From Anaerococcus octavius (GTDB lineage: Bacteria; Bacillota; Clostridia; Tissierellales; Peptoniphilaceae): a DNA stretch of 64,000 bases. How positions within the stretch are numbered: position 1 is the first letter of the stretch; every line of letters starts with the position of its first letter. The stretch covers positions 1,488,001-1,552,000 of the forward strand of contig NZ_UFTA01000002.1 of assembly GCF_900445265.1 (NCBI RefSeq), written 5' to 3'. The notes beneath the pieces were generated by a model. That model was given only the letters and a program-made list of their open reading frames with translations. It was not told where the DNA came from and searched no databases. Below are positions 34,621-42,979 of this stretch, piece by piece. The position numbers were made by a program, and so were the translations under genes.

Positions 34621-36594
34621 TTAAACCTCACTTGTTAGAATTTCATAAATTTCATCTTGTGATTTATTTTCTACAATGTCATTTACTATTTCTTCATTAT
34701 CTATTTTTGTAGCTACATTTGATAAGATACTTAGGTGCTCATCACCGACACCTGCAATACCTATCACTAATTTTACGGTTTCATCATCCCATTTTACACC
34801 CTCTGGAATGGTAAATACTACTAAGCCAGATTTTTTAATTGCTGATTTTGTTTCATTTGTACCATGAGGGATAGCAAGTCCTATTCCAAAGTGGGTTGGA
34901 GCTTCGTTTTCTCTTTGAAGCATACCTTTTGTATACTCACTATCTACATATCCTGATTCTTGCATAATCTTACCCACTTTTTTGATAACTTCTTCTTTTG
35001 AATTAAATTTTTGATTTAAAAGAATGTTTTCTTTTTTAAGAACTGAGGAATTATTATTAGTTTTCTCTTCTATTTTTTTATCTGATATTTTTTTGCCATC
35101 TGCACTGTAAACTACAGTTTCTACTTCCTCTTTATCAGGACTTACCGTTTGATTTTCTATTTTTTCTGTTGATTTTGTTTTAGCTTCTCCATTGGCTCTG
35201 GCTTCTTTAATATCAGTAACTAGCTGATCATATTCTGGAGCTTGCATAAAGTTTTTAACTGAAACATGGTAAGCATTATTATTTTTTTGTTTAGCACGTT
35301 CTGTTAAATCTTCGTGTGTGATTACTACATCAGCATCATCTGGGATTTGTGGAATAGCTACATTTCTTACTTCTATATCATCAAGTCCCGCTTCCTTAAC
35401 TTTTTTCTTTAAGATACTAGCTCCCATAGCGGATGATCCCATTCCAGCATCACATGCAAAAATAATTTTCTTTGTATCAGCAAGGTTTGTATTTGCTGGT
35501 CTTTTTGCTACAGTTTTGTTTGCTTTTGTATCTTTTATGTCATTTGTTGCTTCATCCAATGATTTACCAGTATCTTTGGCATTTCTGATTATAGGAAGAG
35601 CAACAATCATAGAAACTACTGTTGAAACGGCAAAGGCAATTATTGTTGGTAAATATGATCCTTTAGGGGTTAGTAATATCCAAGATATAAGTGATCCTGG
35701 AGATGGTGATGCTACAAGCCCACCATTAAGCAATTCTAATAGGAATGTAGAGCTCATACCACCTAAAATTGTAGCAATTAAAAGTTTTGGATTCATAAGT
35801 ATATATGGGAAATATATTTCATGGATACCGCCAAATACTTGGATAATTGAAGCACCAAATGCTGATGCTTTCTCATTTTTCTTACCTGCAATCATATAGG
35901 CAAGCAAAACTCCAAAACCAGGTCCTGGGTTTGATTCAATCATAAATAGCATTGACTTACCAGCCTTTTCTACTTGATTCAATCCTATTGGTGTAAAAAT
36001 ACCATGGTTAATAGCATTATTTAAAAACAAAATTTTTGCTGGTTCTACAAATATGTGAACTAATGGCAATAAACGTCTCTGAACTAACCAATCTACTCCA
36101 GTTGAAAGTATATTTAGTAATCCTTCCATAACCGGTGCTATAGCCACATAAGCAAAAAGTGAAAGTCCAAGAGCTAGAAATCCTGCAACAAAATTGTTAA
36201 CAAGCATTTCAAAACCACTTTTTACATGTCCGTCGTAGGCATCTTGGATTTTTTTAAGAAGCCATGCTGAAAGTGGTCCTAAAACCATAGCAGCAACAAG
36301 CATTTTTTGCTCACTCCCAACTATTGCTCCCATAGTTGCAATAGCTCCAACAACACCACCCATACGTGGGTTAACGATATTTCCTCCAGTATAAGCAATA
36401 AGCATTGGTATAGCATAAATTAGTATAGGGTCTACTAAGGTCGCAAAATTTTCATTTGGAATCCATCCATCTGGTATGAAAAGTGCGGTTAAAAAGCCCC
36501 ACGCTATAAAGGCTGCTATATTCGGCATTACCATGCTCGATAAAAATGATCCAAAATTTTGAACTTTAGATCTAGCAGATTTTTTCTCTGTCAT
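34621..36594 (-). CDS. mtlA: PTS mannitol-specific EIICBA (copy 1)
   Basis: A 657-residue complete mannitol permease. IIC (~1-345) has the MVMPNIAAFIAWGF start and PNPGPG-like segment; IIB has the phosphorylated Cys381 in FACDAGMGSS; a ~60-residue Lys/Glu-rich linker follows; IIA has His577 in GLAIPHGTNE. It imports mannitol as mannitol-1-phosphate for the adjacent MtlD. AGGAGG precedes the ATG. It is back to back with a second IICBA on the opposite strand. Confidence 0.93.
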   Translation of the reverse strand: MTEKKSARSKVQNFGSFLSSMVMPNIAAFIAWGFLTALFIPDGWIPNENFATLVDPILIYAIPMLIAYTGGNIVNPRMGGVVGAIATMGAIVGSEQKMLVAAMVLGPLSAWLLKKIQDAYDGHVKSGFEMLVNNFVAGFLALGLSLFAYVAIAPVMEGLLNILSTGVDWLVQRRLLPLVHIFVEPAKILFLNNAINHGIFTPIGLNQVEKAGKSMLFMIESNPGPGFGVLLAYMIAGKKNEKASAFGASIIQVFGGIHEIYFPYILMNPKLLIATILGGMSSTFLLELLNGGLVASPSPGSLISWILLTPKGSYLPTIIAFAVSTVVSMIVALPIIRNAKDTGKSLDEATNDIKDTKANKTVAKRPANTNLADTKKIIFACDAGMGSSAMGASILKKKVKEAGLDDIEVRNVAIPQIPDDADVVITHEDLTERAKQKNNNAYHVSVKNFMQAPEYDQLVTDIKEARANGEAKTKSTEKIENQTVSPDKEEVETVVYSADGKKISDKKIEEKTNNNSSVLKKENILLNQKFNSKEEVIKKVGKIMQESGYVDSEYTKGMLQRENEAPTHFGIGLAIPHGTNETKSAIKKSGLVVFTIPEGVKWDDETVKLVIGIAGVGDEHLSILSNVATKIDNEEIVNDIVENKSQDEIYEILTSEV

Positions 36595-36730
36595 CTTATC
36601 CTCCTCTTAAAGATATTTACTTATATTATACCTTTTTAAGTTCTGCTTTATACCTTTACTACGATATTTTTTATTGTTATAAATATATTAAAATAACTAT
36701 AAATATAACATCAAATAACCACAACTTATC

Positions 36731-36745
36731 ATGAAAATGTTTGCT
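36731..36745 (+). promoter_or_regulatory. Candidate CcpA (cre) site
   Basis: ATGAAAATGTTTGCT matches the WTGNAANCGNWNNCW cre consensus at all but one fixed position (C to T). It overlaps the -35 of the rightward promoter, where CcpA binding would repress. Confidence 0.35.
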
Positions 36746-36769
36746 TAGGCATTTACATTTTGTTATAAT
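36741..36769 (+). promoter_or_regulatory. Predicted sigma-A promoter of the gpsA-like/mtlA2 operon
   Basis: TTGCTT, a 17-base spacer and TATAAT at 36764-36769; the leader would be about 73 bases and ends at AGGAGG. Confidence 0.6.
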
Positions 36770-36848
36770 ATTTTTTAATAAAAGGTATAAAATAGGCAAT
36801 TTTCAATAAGTATCTATTTTAACTTTTAACAATATTTTAGGAGGATTT

Positions 36849-37901
36849 ATGACAACTTTAACATTTATAGGTGCTGGAATGATGGCATCAGCCTTAGCTG
36901 TTCCAGCTTATGATAATGGACACGAAATAAGAATAGTAGGTACCCACTTAGATGATGAAATAGTAAAAAGAGCCAAAGAAGATGGTTACCATTTAAATAT
37001 GAAAAGACAATTACCAGATGGATTTAAATGGTATTACTATGATGAATTAGAAGAAGGTTTAGACGGTGCAGATGCAGTTATCTGTGGAGTTTCTTCTTTC
37101 GGTGTAGATTGGTTTTTAGAAGAAATATATCCAAAATTAGACCCAAAACTTCCAGTCTTATCAGTTACTAAAGGAATGATAAACAAAGAAGACGGTTCAC
37201 TTTTGTCTTATCCAGAATATTGGGAAGAAGAACTTGCTAAAAAAGGTATAAAAAGAGATATTTGTGCAGTAGGTGGCCCATGTACTTCCTATGAGCTAGC
37301 AGACAAACACCATTCTCTAGTAGGTTTTTGCGGGACAAATATTGACGATTTAAAATTCTTTAGAGATACCTTTGCCAATGATTATTACCACGTTTCAATC
37401 AGCAAAGATGTACGCGCAGTAGAACTTTCTGTTGCCCTTAAAAATGCTTATGCCCTAGCAGTTTCTCTTGCAGTTGGCATTGCAGAAACTGAAGAAGGCA
37501 AAGAAGGAGTAAACCACTATAATCCACAAGCAGCTTTATTTGCTCAATCAACTCGCGAAATGGGTGATCTATTAGAACTTGTTAATGGGGATAAAAATCA
37601 ACTTGAACTTGGTGTTGGTGACTTATATGTAACAATTTTTGGTGGTAGAACCAGAAGAATCGGTACACTTTTAGGTCGTGGCTATTCTTATGAAAAAGCT
37701 ATGGAGGAACTTGCTGGAGTAACATTAGAATCAGTTGTGATTGCAAAAAGAATGGGAGAAGCTATTACAGTTTTAGCTGATAAAGACGAAGTTAAAAAAG
37801 ATAAATTCCCACTTTTAATGCACATTTATAACATGATTGCAAATGGTGCAAAGTTAAATATTCCATGGAATAAATTTAACCAAGAAGATTTAGATAATTA
37901 A
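36849..37901 (+). CDS. GpsA-like NAD(P)-dependent sn-glycerol-3-phosphate dehydrogenase family protein
   Basis: A 350-residue protein of the NAD-dependent glycerol-3-phosphate dehydrogenase family: FIGAGMMASALA Rossmann motif, SVTKGM, GGPCTSYELAD and the catalytic Lys198 in VALKNAYA. The C-terminal helical domain includes GVGDLYVTIFGGRTR. It is upstream of, and 17 bases from, a mannitol-type PTS gene. GpsA normally makes glycerol-3-phosphate for lipids; in this setting it may instead oxidise the polyol phosphate delivered by that permease. AGGAGG precedes the start. Another gpsA elsewhere in the genome would support a special role. Confidence 0.8.
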   Translation: MTTLTFIGAGMMASALAVPAYDNGHEIRIVGTHLDDEIVKRAKEDGYHLNMKRQLPDGFKWYYYDELEEGLDGADAVICGVSSFGVDWFLEEIYPKLDPKLPVLSVTKGMINKEDGSLLSYPEYWEEELAKKGIKRDICAVGGPCTSYELADKHHSLVGFCGTNIDDLKFFRDTFANDYYHVSISKDVRAVELSVALKNAYALAVSLAVGIAETEEGKEGVNHYNPQAALFAQSTREMGDLLELVNGDKNQLELGVGDLYVTIFGGRTRRIGTLLGRGYSYEKAMEELAGVTLESVVIAKRMGEAITVLADKDEVKKDKFPLLMHIYNMIANGAKLNIPWNKFNQEDLDN

Positions 37902-37918
37902 GGCTACTGAGGAAGAGT

Positions 37919-39847
37919 ATGGAAAACACACAAGTAAATACAAAAAAAGCTTCAGGATTTCAAGCTAAATTCCAGAAGTTTGGGGGTTACTTATCCCGTA
38001 TGGTAATACCAAATATAGGTGCTTTTATAGCCTTTGGTCTTATCACCGCTATATTTTTAGATACTGGCTGGCATCCAAACGAAAAAATCATCCAATTAAA
38101 AGATCCACTTTTACAAAATCTTTTACCAATTTTAATCGGTTACTCAGGTGGAGAATTAGTTTATGGCAAAAGAGGTGGTGTCGCAGGAGCACTTGCTACT
38201 TTTGGATTAATAGTTGGTGCTGACGTTGCAATGTTTTTGGGCGCTATGATTGTGGGACCTCTTGGCGGTTGGATTATCAAAAAATTTGACCAAGCCATAG
38301 ATGGTAAAGTCCATGCAGGTTTTGAAATGATAGTAGATAACTTTTCTCTAGGTATCATTGGTGGAATTTTCTGTATCCTATCTTTTTTATTTATTGAGCC
38401 TATTATGGAAGGAATTACTACAGGCCTTTCAAACGGTGTACTTTGGGTAATGGATCACAAATTGTTACCACTATCCGCAATATTTATAGAACCTGCCAGA
38501 GTATTATTTTTAAATAACGTAATTGACCACGGAATACTTGCTCCAATCGGACTTGAACAAGTAGCTAGTCAAGGTTTTTCACCACTATTTATGATTATAC
38601 CAAATCCTGGAATCGGTCTTGGAATCCTACTTGCTTATTGGTTTTTTGGTAAAGGAGAAATGAAAGAAACAGTACCTGGAGCTTTGATAATCCACTTTTT
38701 AGGTGGAATCCACGAAATATTCTTCCCCTATGTACTAGCTAACCCACTTTTAATCCTTGCAGATATAGCAGGTGGTATTGCAGCTATAATTACCATGCAA
38801 ATTACAAATTATGGACCAGTATATACCCCATCTCCGGGATCAATTATTTCAGTCTTTGCTCTTACCCCAAAAGGCAAATACCTGGGTGCCATTTTAACGG
38901 TAGGTGTTAGTGCTTTAGTAACTTTCCTAGTTGCTTCTATTTTTGTAAAAAAATATTACAAAAATTATGTGGAAGAAGAAGTAGTTGTAAATTCTGACGG
39001 ATCCACTTCAAGTATAAATGTAATTGAAAATAATAATACAATTAACGGTCCTATTAGAAAAATAGTTGTAGCTTGTGATGCGGGTATGGGTTCTTCTGCA
39101 ATGAGTGCATCATCCCTTAAAAAGAAATTAAAAGAAGCTGGATATAATATCGAAGTTGTTCACACTGCTTTACAAAATATTCCAAATGATGCAGATATAG
39201 TTGTAACTCACAAAGAGCTTACACAGCTTGCTATGAAAGCAAAGCCAGAAAAATATCATATGTCTATTTCTTCCTACATTAACCCACCAGAATTTAATGA
39301 TGTAGTGAAGGTTGTAAAAGAAAACAATGATGTAAACAAAAAATATATATCAGAAGATGAAAGTGTAAATTATGAGCCAAGCAAAAATAATAATCAAGCT
39401 ACAGATAGTAAAAAAGCTAATGTACTTCCATTAGAAAATATCATAATTTCAGATGATATTAAAACACGTGAGGAGGCTTTAAGATTAATTAATAAACTCT
39501 TCGTAGATGGTGCTTATACTACACCGAGATATTTAGATGGTATGATTGAAAAGGAAAAAGAATTCCACACCAACATGGGCAATGGTCTTGCTATCCCTCA
39601 TGGAGCATTTGAATATAAAAACGAGATTCTAAAAACAGGACTTGTAATTTTAGTTTGCAAAAACGGTGTAAAGTGGAATGACGAAAATGTAAAATTAATC
39701 ATCGGTATTGCTGGAAAAGGAGACGAACACTTAGATATTCTGGCAAAATTAGCTACAGAATTTGACACAGAAGAAAAAGTAAATGAATTTATAGCCTTAG
39801 ATGATAAAGAAAAAATGAAAAATGTTTTGGAAGATTTAGAAAATTAA
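37919..39847 (+). CDS. PTS mannitol-type EIICBA (copy 2)
   Basis: A 642-residue permease with the same layout as copy 1: IIC (~1-350, PNIGAFIAFGL and PNPGIG motifs), IIB with Cys386 in VACDAGMGSS, a variable Asn/Lys-rich linker, and IIA with His561 in GLAIPHGAFE. It shares clear homology with copy 1 but differs throughout, so it is an old duplication or separately acquired paralogue. With a GpsA-like dehydrogenase and not mtlD as partner, a different polyol than mannitol is possible. A hairpin follows the stop. Confidence 0.88.
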   Translation: MENTQVNTKKASGFQAKFQKFGGYLSRMVIPNIGAFIAFGLITAIFLDTGWHPNEKIIQLKDPLLQNLLPILIGYSGGELVYGKRGGVAGALATFGLIVGADVAMFLGAMIVGPLGGWIIKKFDQAIDGKVHAGFEMIVDNFSLGIIGGIFCILSFLFIEPIMEGITTGLSNGVLWVMDHKLLPLSAIFIEPARVLFLNNVIDHGILAPIGLEQVASQGFSPLFMIIPNPGIGLGILLAYWFFGKGEMKETVPGALIIHFLGGIHEIFFPYVLANPLLILADIAGGIAAIITMQITNYGPVYTPSPGSIISVFALTPKGKYLGAILTVGVSALVTFLVASIFVKKYYKNYVEEEVVVNSDGSTSSINVIENNNTINGPIRKIVVACDAGMGSSAMSASSLKKKLKEAGYNIEVVHTALQNIPNDADIVVTHKELTQLAMKAKPEKYHMSISSYINPPEFNDVVKVVKENNDVNKKYISEDESVNYEPSKNNNQATDSKKANVLPLENIIISDDIKTREEALRLINKLFVDGAYTTPRYLDGMIEKEKEFHTNMGNGLAIPHGAFEYKNEILKTGLVILVCKNGVKWNDENVKLIIGIAGKGDEHLDILAKLATEFDTEEKVNEFIALDDKEKMKNVLEDLEN

Positions 39848-39904
39848 ACATTAAGTTAATTTAAAAATAAGCTTGTAAAACTTAAACAAATTGAATATTA
39901 TTTT

Positions 39905-39947
39905 AAGCGGAATGTAATTTATATACTATTATAGAAACATTCCGCTT
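39905..39947 (+). terminator. Long-loop inverted repeat after mtlA2
   Basis: Perfect 11-bp arms AAGCGGAATGT / ACATTCCGCTT around a 21-base loop, followed by only a short T run. Probable terminator; the loop is long for one. Apart from this and the rubrerythrin terminator I see nothing in 39848-40080. Confidence 0.5.
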
Positions 39948-40036
39948 AACTTTATCTTATTATTATACTATTTAACTTATTATATAAAATATCTTATATT
40001 TTTATTGCTTGGATAATAGCAGTTAAAATTAAATCA

Positions 40037-40073
40037 AAAAAAGCAAACCCAAATAAAACAGGCTTGCTTTTTT
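40037..40073 (-). terminator. Terminator of the rubrerythrin gene
   Basis: AAAAAAGCAA / TTGCTTTTTT stem ending in a T tract on the minus strand, seven bases beyond the frame-corrected rubrerythrin stop. Its place supports the longer, frame-corrected gene. Confidence 0.75.
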
Positions 40074-40080
40074 ATTTATT

Positions 40081-40670
40081 TTAGTAATTAAATCTTGCTA
40101 CTTCGAAGTATTCTTGTGGGTGTGCACATGCTGGGCAGATTTTTGGAGCTTCTTTTGCTTCTACTAAGAAACCACAGTTTCCACACATCCAAATAACTTT
40201 TTCGTCTTTTTGAATACTGTACCATTTTCTACATTATCATGTAATTTTTGATATCTATTTCTGTGTGCTTCTTCTACTTTTGCAATGTTTCTAAATGCAC
40301 TTGCGATTTCTGGGAAACCTTCTTCTTCTGCAACATCTGCAAATGATGGATACATATTTTCTGCTTCGTCATTTTCTCCATCGATTGCACCTTGAAGGTT
40401 TGTTAATGTATCATGCCATACTACTGGCCATTTTGTATAGTTTTCGTTTAATTCGATTTCTTCTAGTTTGTATTCTTCTCTTAAGAATTTAAAAAATCTT
40501 GCAGCATGTTCTCTTTCATTCATTGCTGTTTCTTCAAAAATTCTTGAAATTTGAACGTATCCTTCTTTTTTAGCAACTTTTGCTGCTAATGTATATCTCA
40601 TGTTTGCTTGGCTTTCACCTGCAAATGATGTTATTAAGTTTTGTGCTGTTTTTGTACCTTTTAAACTCAT
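40081..40670 (-). pseudogene. Rubrerythrin, frameshifted before its rubredoxin domain
   Basis: The N-terminal four-helix diiron domain is intact (residues ~1-150, with ESQANMRY, MNEREHAARFF and the EEAHRNRY metal motif). The open frame then ends at residue 168 with the odd tail TKKLFGCVETVVS. Shifting frame at the run of five A (40207-40211, minus strand) restores a normal rubredoxin domain: KDEKVIWMCGNCGF, then CPACAHPQEYFEV, and a stop at 40081. The frame-corrected protein has 196 residues, the normal length. The loss of one A could be a mutation, a sequencing error, or -1 slippage on CAAAAAG. Rubrerythrin reduces hydrogen peroxide in anaerobes; without the rubredoxin part it would lack its electron donor site. 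Confidence 0.85.
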
Positions 40671-40710
40671 ATGTATTTCCTCCTGGAATAATTTTTTACT
40701 ATGTAATTTC

Positions 40711-40723
40711 TATAATGATTATA
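40711..40723 (-). promoter_or_regulatory. PerR-like palindrome over the rubrerythrin -10
   Basis: TATAATGATTATA is a perfect 6-1-6 palindrome, close to the PerR box TTATAATNATTATAA. It covers the -10 (40718-40723). Confidence 0.65.
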
Positions 40724-40746
40724 TAATTAGAAGAAAACTTTGTCAA
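40718..40746 (-). promoter_or_regulatory. Sigma-A promoter of rubrerythrin
   Basis: On the minus strand TTGACA, a 17-base spacer and TATAAT, an exact consensus match. A 5' leader of about 40 bases ends at AGGAGG. Confidence 0.85.
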
Positions 40747-40776
40747 ATTTTATTCTAAATATTTTAGTATGATGAA

Positions 40777-40791
40777 TAATGATTATCATTA
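40777..40791 (-). promoter_or_regulatory. Second Fur-family-like palindrome
   Basis: TAATGATTATCATTA is a perfect 7-1-7 palindrome 30 bases upstream of the rubrerythrin -35. The arm pattern is of the Fur/PerR/Zur type. Confidence 0.55.
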
Positions 40792-40814
40792 CTAATCCTT
40801 TTTCTACACTAAAT

Positions 40815-40843
40815 AAAAAAAGTCCTATTTAAAGGACTTTTTT
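40815..40843 (-). terminator. Terminator of the galE operon
   Basis: AAAAAAGTCC / GGACTTTTTT stem with an 8-base loop, just after the nucleotidyltransferase gene. Confidence 0.85.
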
Positions 40844-40849
40844 CTAATT

Positions 40850-41767
40850 TTACTTCCAAATATTTTCTGGATAGTCTTTATTTATTAACATTTTTTTGAA
40901 TTCTTCTTGAGCAGGTTCTAGGTCTTCTTTATAGGTGATGCCTATCCATTTATCATTTGTTGGCAATATAGTTATTTGTGCAATATCTTCTTGTAAAAAT
41001 TCACCTATCATTTCTGGTAAGACATATTCTGCTTCTTCTAAATTGTTTTTGTTTTTTTCTAAATATTTTTCAAAATATTCTTGGCAAAGGTCTATAAATC
41101 TTGGGAAGGTTGCCCACATATTCATTGAAACTATTGTTTCTAAATTTAATAGATCACTGTCTAAGTTTTCTTTGCTAGATATTTTGCCATTTTTTTCTAA
41201 AGCTATTTCATGGGTTTCGATAATTTTTACTAATTTATTGTCTTTGTTACCCACAGATACTCCACGAGTGACTGAACCGTTATCTGAAAGTGTATTTTTT
41301 AATTTATAACCGGCCATGGCAATTTGTAGCTTACCTTTTTTTTGATTATTGGTATCTGTTAAAAATTTGTGAAAATCTTTAAATACATTTTTACCATAAT
41401 AATCATCTGCGTTTATTATTAAAAATGGTTCATCTACTAAATCTTTGGCTGCCAAAACTGCATGAACTGTTCCCCAAGGTTTTTTACGGTCTGATGGTAC
41501 TTGGTATTTTTCTCCTAAGTCTAGTGTTTGATAAGCGTAGTCTACTTCTATAATTTTTGAAATCCTATCGCCTATTATCTCTTTGAAATCTTTTTTTATA
41601 TCTGGTCTAATTATAAAGACTACTTTGTCAAAACCAGCTTCTTTGGCATCATAAATGGAATAGTCTATAATTGTATAGCCATTTTCATCCATTTTCGCAA
41701 GTTGTTTTATACCTGCCCCATATCTCGAGCCAATTCCTGCTGCCATGACTACTAGGGTAGTTTTCAT
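40850..41767 (-). CDS. Nucleotidyltransferase family protein
   Basis: A 305-residue NTP_transferase fold protein: MAAGIGSRYGAGIKQL carries the G-x-G-x-R nucleotide signature and INADDYYG the metal-binding Asp pair. It probably transfers a nucleotide to a sugar-1-phosphate, but it differs from GalU and RmlA in the details, so the substrate is not assigned. It overlaps the galE stop by 4 bases and follows galE, which suggests a role in UDP-sugar synthesis for the cell surface. Confidence 0.75.
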   Translation of the reverse strand: MKTTLVVMAAGIGSRYGAGIKQLAKMDENGYTIIDYSIYDAKEAGFDKVVFIIRPDIKKDFKEIIGDRISKIIEVDYAYQTLDLGEKYQVPSDRKKPWGTVHAVLAAKDLVDEPFLIINADDYYGKNVFKDFHKFLTDTNNQKKGKLQIAMAGYKLKNTLSDNGSVTRGVSVGNKDNKLVKIIETHEIALEKNGKISSKENLDSDLLNLETIVSMNMWATFPRFIDLCQEYFEKYLEKNKNNLEEAEYVLPEMIGEFLQEDIAQITILPTNDKWIGITYKEDLEPAQEEFKKMLINKDYPENIWK

Positions 41768-42798
41768 ATTTTTTCCTTTCTCTGATAACCATGGGGGTTA
41801 TTTTTTTGCCATCTCCATGCATCTTCGCACATTCTTTCTATGTCGTATTCTGCTTGCCAGCCTAAAACTTTCTTAGCTTTTGATGCATCTGCAAATGACT
41901 CATCTATGTCTCCCTGGCGTCTATCTTCAACTTTATAAGGAATTTCTTTTCCTATTACTTTTTCAAAAGCTTTTATAACATCAAATACTGAGTATCCCTT
42001 GCCTGTTGCTAGATTTATAATCTCAACTCCATTTAGAGTTTCAATATTTTCTACTGCTTTTACATGTCCTCTAGCTAGGTCTACAACGTGGATATAGTCA
42101 CGAACTCCTGTTCCATCGTGGGTTTTATAATCATCTCCAAAGATATGAACATATTCTAGTTCTCCCACTGCAACTTGAGAAATATATGGCAATAAATTAT
42201 TTGGTATGCCTTGTGGATCTTCACCAATTAATCCTGATTTGTGAGCACCGATAGGATTAAAGTAGCGCAACAAAACAACTTTAAAATCTGGATTAGCTGT
42301 GTGCAAGTCTATCATTATTTGCTCCATAAAAGACTTACTCCATCCGTAAGGGTTAGTACAAAATCCTTTTGGCTGATCTTCAGTAATCGGCGTCTTTTCA
42401 GGATCACCATATACTGTTGCAGATGAGCTAAATATAATATTTTTACATCCTACTTCTTCCATGGCCATTAGTAAGCTTAAAGTACCTGTAAGGTTGTTGT
42501 GGTAATATTTTAGTGGTTTTTTTACTGACTCACCTACAGCTTTTAAAGCTGCAAAGTGGATTACAACATCTATTTTTTCATCTATTAAAACTTTTTTTAA
42601 AAACTCTGTATCAAGTATATCAGCCTTATAGAAAGTTAAAGTTTTTCCAGTTATTTCTTCTACCCTATCTAGGGCTATTTTTGAAGAATTAGATAAATTA
42701 TCGTAGACAATAACTTCATAGCCGTTTTCCAAAAGTTCTACGGCTGTATGGCTGCCGATATATCCTGCTCCTCCTGTTAATAAAACACGTTTTTTCAT
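41764..42798 (-). CDS. galE: UDP-glucose 4-epimerase
   Basis: A 344-residue extended short-chain dehydrogenase: GGAGYIGSH near the N-terminus, FSSSATVYG, the YGWSK catalytic Tyr/Lys, and DYIHVVDLARGH. It interconverts UDP-glucose and UDP-galactose (with UDP-GlcNAc variants known). The start at 42798 (MKKRVLL) has GGAAGGA upstream; a longer frame to 42819 has none. Together with the nucleotidyltransferase it forms a two-gene operon. Confidence 0.92.
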   Translation of the reverse strand: MKKRVLLTGGAGYIGSHTAVELLENGYEVIVYDNLSNSSKIALDRVEEITGKTLTFYKADILDTEFLKKVLIDEKIDVVIHFAALKAVGESVKKPLKYYHNNLTGTLSLLMAMEEVGCKNIIFSSSATVYGDPEKTPITEDQPKGFCTNPYGWSKSFMEQIMIDLHTANPDFKVVLLRYFNPIGAHKSGLIGEDPQGIPNNLLPYISQVAVGELEYVHIFGDDYKTHDGTGVRDYIHVVDLARGHVKAVENIETLNGVEIINLATGKGYSVFDVIKAFEKVIGKEIPYKVEDRRQGDIDESFADASKAKKVLGWQAEYDIERMCEDAWRWQKNNPHGYQRKEKI

Positions 42799-42979
42799 AA
42801 ATCCTTCCCATTTTTGCATATTTGCCTAACTTATCATTATTATAGATATTATAAATTTTTATGTCAACAAAGTCTAAATCCTTTCATATATTATCATAAG
42901 ATACTTTTTTATAAAAATTTTAACTATTATGGCTATGGGTATATAATAAAGAAGAATATAGTTTTTACGGAGGATAATA

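Larger units (their letters stand above)
36595..36848. promoter_or_regulatory. Divergent control region between two mannitol-type PTS operons
   Basis: This 254-base AT-rich gap holds promoters for both operons. The 10-mer AAGGTATAA(A/T) occurs three times, always pointing toward the gene it precedes: minus strand at 36625-36634 and 36647-36656 (22 bases apart), plus strand at 36782-36791. These may be -10 elements or regulator sites. Confidence 0.55.

Noticed and set aside
35318-35899. 193-codon open frame on the plus strand
   Set aside because: It lies fully antisense to mtlA1, has no ribosome binding site and its composition is that of a shadow frame.
36625-36791. Mannitol-regulator operator made of AAGGTATAA repeats
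   Set aside because: The same word occurs before unrelated genes at 2804 and 23980, so a promoter element is at least as likely.
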